A program made the translations under genes and the position numbers. From Nitzschia sp. pyKryTriq1 (taxonomy: Eukaryota > Bacillariophyta > Bacillariophyceae > Bacillariales > Bacillariaceae): 64,000 nucleotides of DNA. The stretch is taken from the NCBI GenBank assembly GCA_956465555.1, contig OY101128.1, forward strand, positions 372,001-436,000, given 5' to 3'. Position 1 is the stretch's first letter. Every line of letters begins with the position of its first letter. The notes beneath the pieces are model-generated. The model made no database searches and was not told where the DNA came from. It saw only the letters and a program-made list of their open reading frames with translations. Below, one piece after another: positions 61,856 to 64,000 of the stretch.

Positions 61856-62830
61856 TTGTTGTTGTTGTTAACTGTCTCTAGTCCCATTGAGCGTGGTTAG
61901 AACGGGATATCAATCCCACCAGAGGCTCGCAGGCACTTAGACTAGACTACTAAGTGCGTTCTTAGACTACCTGCTCTTGTTCCCCGTCGGATTCCTGGTC
62001 GGATACCACGGCCGCCTGTGCTTCTTCGTCTAGCTCCAGGGTTGGTTGAGTCCACCAGTAGAGTCTACTAGAGTCTCCACTCCGGCGGGTTGCATTGTCA
62101 CATAACTGTTTGATTGGGCGGATTGCCACTTTGTCGACGAAATTGCTCTGTCGGATTGCGATGTAATGCTCGATGGTGTAAAGCCCTGCTTCACTATGGG
62201 CAACTTCGATCCTCGGGTAGTCCCAACTACCGTCTCGGAGCTTGTTCGGGAGGCGCACCGCAATCCTGCGCGCTACCTGATGGTGAAAGCCCCGGAGGGC
62301 ATTCAACATCCTCGGCGTGAATTAAATGCTCCAGGGCATTGTGGTCGGTGTCCGATGGGGGGAGGTAAATCCCCGCAACGTGGTGTCGTTTCTCGCCTGT
62401 CACCAGCTGGAAGCTGAGGCAGTTGGGTCCATGACGCCGCACTGATTCAATGCTGAATAAAGAAGACTCCCGGTAAAAGAGAGCAACTCCTCCTTGGCTC
62501 GCGCTCGCTGCATCGGTGGCAAACACATGATAATCCGAAGAGAATCGAGTGTGGATGCCGCCGGTCAGCTTGGTTTCCGTGAGGATACCCCAGTCGAGCC
62601 CCATCTGCCCCATCGCTCGGAGGCAGGTCTCAAGGCGGCCATTGCGGCCACTTTGGATGTTATACGTGCCAAATCGAATGTCGGAATTCTTTTTGGATGT
62701 TGGAAATGGATTGGGGATTGTCGTCATCGTTGTCGTCGTAGGCTCCCGTAGGATTCCTACTGCGCAGCCGCGGGCGGCAAAACCCCAACTCCGGAAAAAC
62801 GCCACTACCTCTACCGCCCCTGTAGTTGGG
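61856..62830 (-). mobile_element. Degraded LINE (non-LTR retrotransposon) with APE-type endonuclease domain
   Basis: On the minus strand, 62805-62227 encodes an endonuclease/exonuclease/phosphatase-type domain: IRFGTYNIQSGRNGRLETCL, LDWGILTETKLTGGIHT, ASQGGVALFYRESSLFSIES and HHVAGIYLPPSDTDHN. These include the catalytic Asn and Glu blocks of LINE APE endonucleases. In another frame, 62309-61962 encodes the typical C-terminal end of a LINE ORF2 (ALRGFHHQVARRIAVRLP; AGLYTIEHYIAIRQ; TRRSGDSSRLYWW). The reverse transcriptase between them is missing: a deletion joins endonuclease and C-terminus near 62270, with a change of frame. The 3' end has the GGGATATCAATCCC hairpin and a GTTGTTGTT (AAC on the coding strand) tail at 61856-61869. 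The copy is non-functional. Confidence 0.82.
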
Positions 62831-63449
62831 GCAAATCCGTTCCGCTTTTCACAAATGTTCTTGTTACAATGACAGTAACAAGGGTAGGAAGTGTCTAAGG
62901 CGTAGCCTTAGTAGTATTGGCAAAAATTAAAGCTGCTACACTTGCCACGTGTAGGGCCGGATATACTGCACGTGCCTGCCTGTATGTGCTATCGTGATGA
63001 CCGTACCGCAGCGCTGGTACCAGGTACACTACTACAGAGAAAACATTTGGGACGACTGGTGGAAAGACAAATAATACCGGTACCTTCTGGACGAATTGGA
63101 TATGCTGTAGTCTACTCGGAGAAGCTATTCGACGAGAATATCAATTCACTGTGTGTGTTTTGTCCAAGCAAAGGCTGGAATCAACATAATATGATACATA
63201 TCTCCTTGCGCAACTATGTAGGTGTGTACTACACTGCCACTCTGGGTAGACTCGTTATTCTTGTTGTAGTATTCTCGCTTGTAAGTTCTTCGCTTTTAGG
63301 CGGAGACCTTCGTTGCTTTCTTATGGTGAATCGTTGGCTGCGTAGTAGTATTTTGCTGGGAGGTATTTCTGCCCAGTCGATTCACGGATATGTACAAACA
63401 TGCTTAGAATGTACTAACTGTTTTGGAGCCCAAAATTTGTTCTTTGAGC
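62831..63449. other. Intergenic region between LINE and second CRAL-TRIO gene
   Basis: About 620 bp. GTAC words lie at ~63000-63030 and 63080. A 206-codon plus-strand frame crossing this region overlaps the CRAL-TRIO gene antisense and has no domain. It is taken as a shadow. Confidence 0.5.
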
Positions 63450-64000
63450 TCACTGTTCGAGCTGCCGTCCTTGTTTCTTTTCGAATTGTTGTTGTTGCTC
63501 GACCCATGTTGCATGGTCGCTGGAGGAAAATTTCCCTCCAATGGCAGGAGAAACGTGAATAGCCGACAATCCAAATTTGTTCATAGCAAGGATATTGACC
63601 GAATCGTATCCATAATGATTTCGCAAGTGCAATCGAATGTGACGACCTTGCATCTTACGAATCGCTGGCTCGACAAGTTTGACCGGCGTTTGATGGCTTC
63701 CATAGGTGGCGTGGTATCCCTTAAATCGAGGGCACCAGCACTCTCGCACATAGAGAAACATCTTTTTGGCGCCGAGTCGGTCGCCACATTTGTGCGGCTC
63801 GTAGTCCTTTAGGTTGATAATGACGACATACCCTGACTTTTGATATTCAGGCTTGAGGCAAACTACTTGAACCATATACCAAAGAACTCGGAGCCAACAA
63901 TCTCGTTGGTAGTTTGGATCCTTGGTAGAATTTGCCCGATCCAAAAAGATGACGGGACGACCATATTCATCATCTGGCACGCGACATACAAAACCGAGCT
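63450..64000 (-). CDS. CRAL-TRIO (Sec14-like) protein, C-terminal part (second paralogue)
   Basis: The minus-strand frame is open from the right edge: LGFVCRVPDDEYGRPVIFLD is followed by RANSTKDPNYQRDCWLRVLW, KSGYVVIINLKDYEPHKCG, DRLGAKKMFLYVRECWCPRF, YHATYGSHQTPVKLVEPAI and RHIRLHLRNHYGYD. It ends with a Gln/Lys-rich tail (WVEQQQQFEKKQGRQLEQ). It is about 60-65% identical by eye to the CRAL-TRIO domain at 60476. The 5' part (N-terminal helical region) lies outside the window. Same-strand arrangement with the first copy indicates an old tandem duplication. The last ~30 residues differ most between the two, suggesting different partner or membrane contacts. Confidence 0.9.
   Translation of the reverse strand, partial: LGFVCRVPDDEYGRPVIFLDRANSTKDPNYQRDCWLRVLWYMVQVVCLKPEYQKSGYVVIINLKDYEPHKCGDRLGAKKMFLYVRECWCPRFKGYHATYGSHQTPVKLVEPAIRKMQGRHIRLHLRNHYGYDSVNILAMNKFGLSAIHVSPAIGGKFSSSDHATWVEQQQQFEKKQGRQLEQ

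Noticed and set aside
62942-63562. 206-codon plus-strand ORF near the right end
   Set aside because: Overlaps the CRAL-TRIO paralogue antisense at its end and has no recognisable domain. A hydrophobic look arises from GTT/CTT-rich DNA.

Overview
The window is nuclear DNA of a photosynthetic stramenopile, most likely a raphid pennate diatom. This is an inference from gene content. There are short GT-AG introns (105-251 bp where traced) and long genes with Ser/Asn/Gln/Asp-rich low complexity. A signal-peptide protein carries an Ala|Phe cleavage site typical of diatom plastid import. Several families look stramenopile-specific, and Ty1/copia-type LTR elements are present. Intergenic DNA is full of short GTAC-based palindromes. 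No species name can be supported from sequence alone.

Layout. 0-9 kb: start of a mitochondrial ADP/ATP carrier (-), a plastid-targeted START/polyketide-cyclase-like protein (+, 2 exons), an unrecognised 2-exon gene (+), proteasome beta-3 (-) and a membrane-anchored SET methyltransferase (+). 9-17.5 kb: gene-poor, with four small or uncharacterised ORFs, a 2-copy tandem repeat, a perfect 17-bp inverted repeat and CTA/GTA-rich DNA. 17.8-27.3 kb: an Stc1-like zinc-finger coiled-coil protein (-), a very young broken Ty1/copia fossil, an alpha/beta hydrolase (+), a six-TM protein (+, 2 exons) and a large conserved uncharacterised protein (-). 27.3-34.8 kb: accessory DNA with an exact-looking 1,256-bp tandem duplication of a two-ORF module of unknown family, a gag-like fossil and a short Ty3/gypsy-like fossil. 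34.8-50.3 kb: gene-dense, with PHD/Tudor-PWWP-like (+), sulfotransferase-like (+), a methyltransferase (-), a small ORF (+), a four-TM Orai-like protein (-, 3 exons), an SGNH-like type II membrane protein (-, 4 exons) and a hybrid histidine kinase (-). 50.6-53.5 kb: an 802-bp TIR element with a zinc-finger mini-ORF, LINE-tail relics and a tRNA-like sequence. 53.6-64 kb: an acidic low-complexity protein, a paralogue of the methyltransferase, an F-box/WD40 protein, and two CRAL-TRIO paralogues separated by a degraded LINE.

The genes do not form an operon or an obvious single pathway. Most are housekeeping, signalling or chromatin genes in ordinary eukaryotic order. Three within-window relationships stand out. 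The methyltransferase paralogues lie 16 kb apart on opposite strands. The CRAL-TRIO paralogues are tandem, on the same strand. The two-ORF module is tandemly duplicated. The most unusual parts are that module (ORF A/ORF B, overlapping in +1 frame), the Orai-like channel candidate, and the TIR element abutting the histidine kinase promoter. Splice sites were placed by hand from reading-frame continuity and GT/AG signals. No homology search was run.
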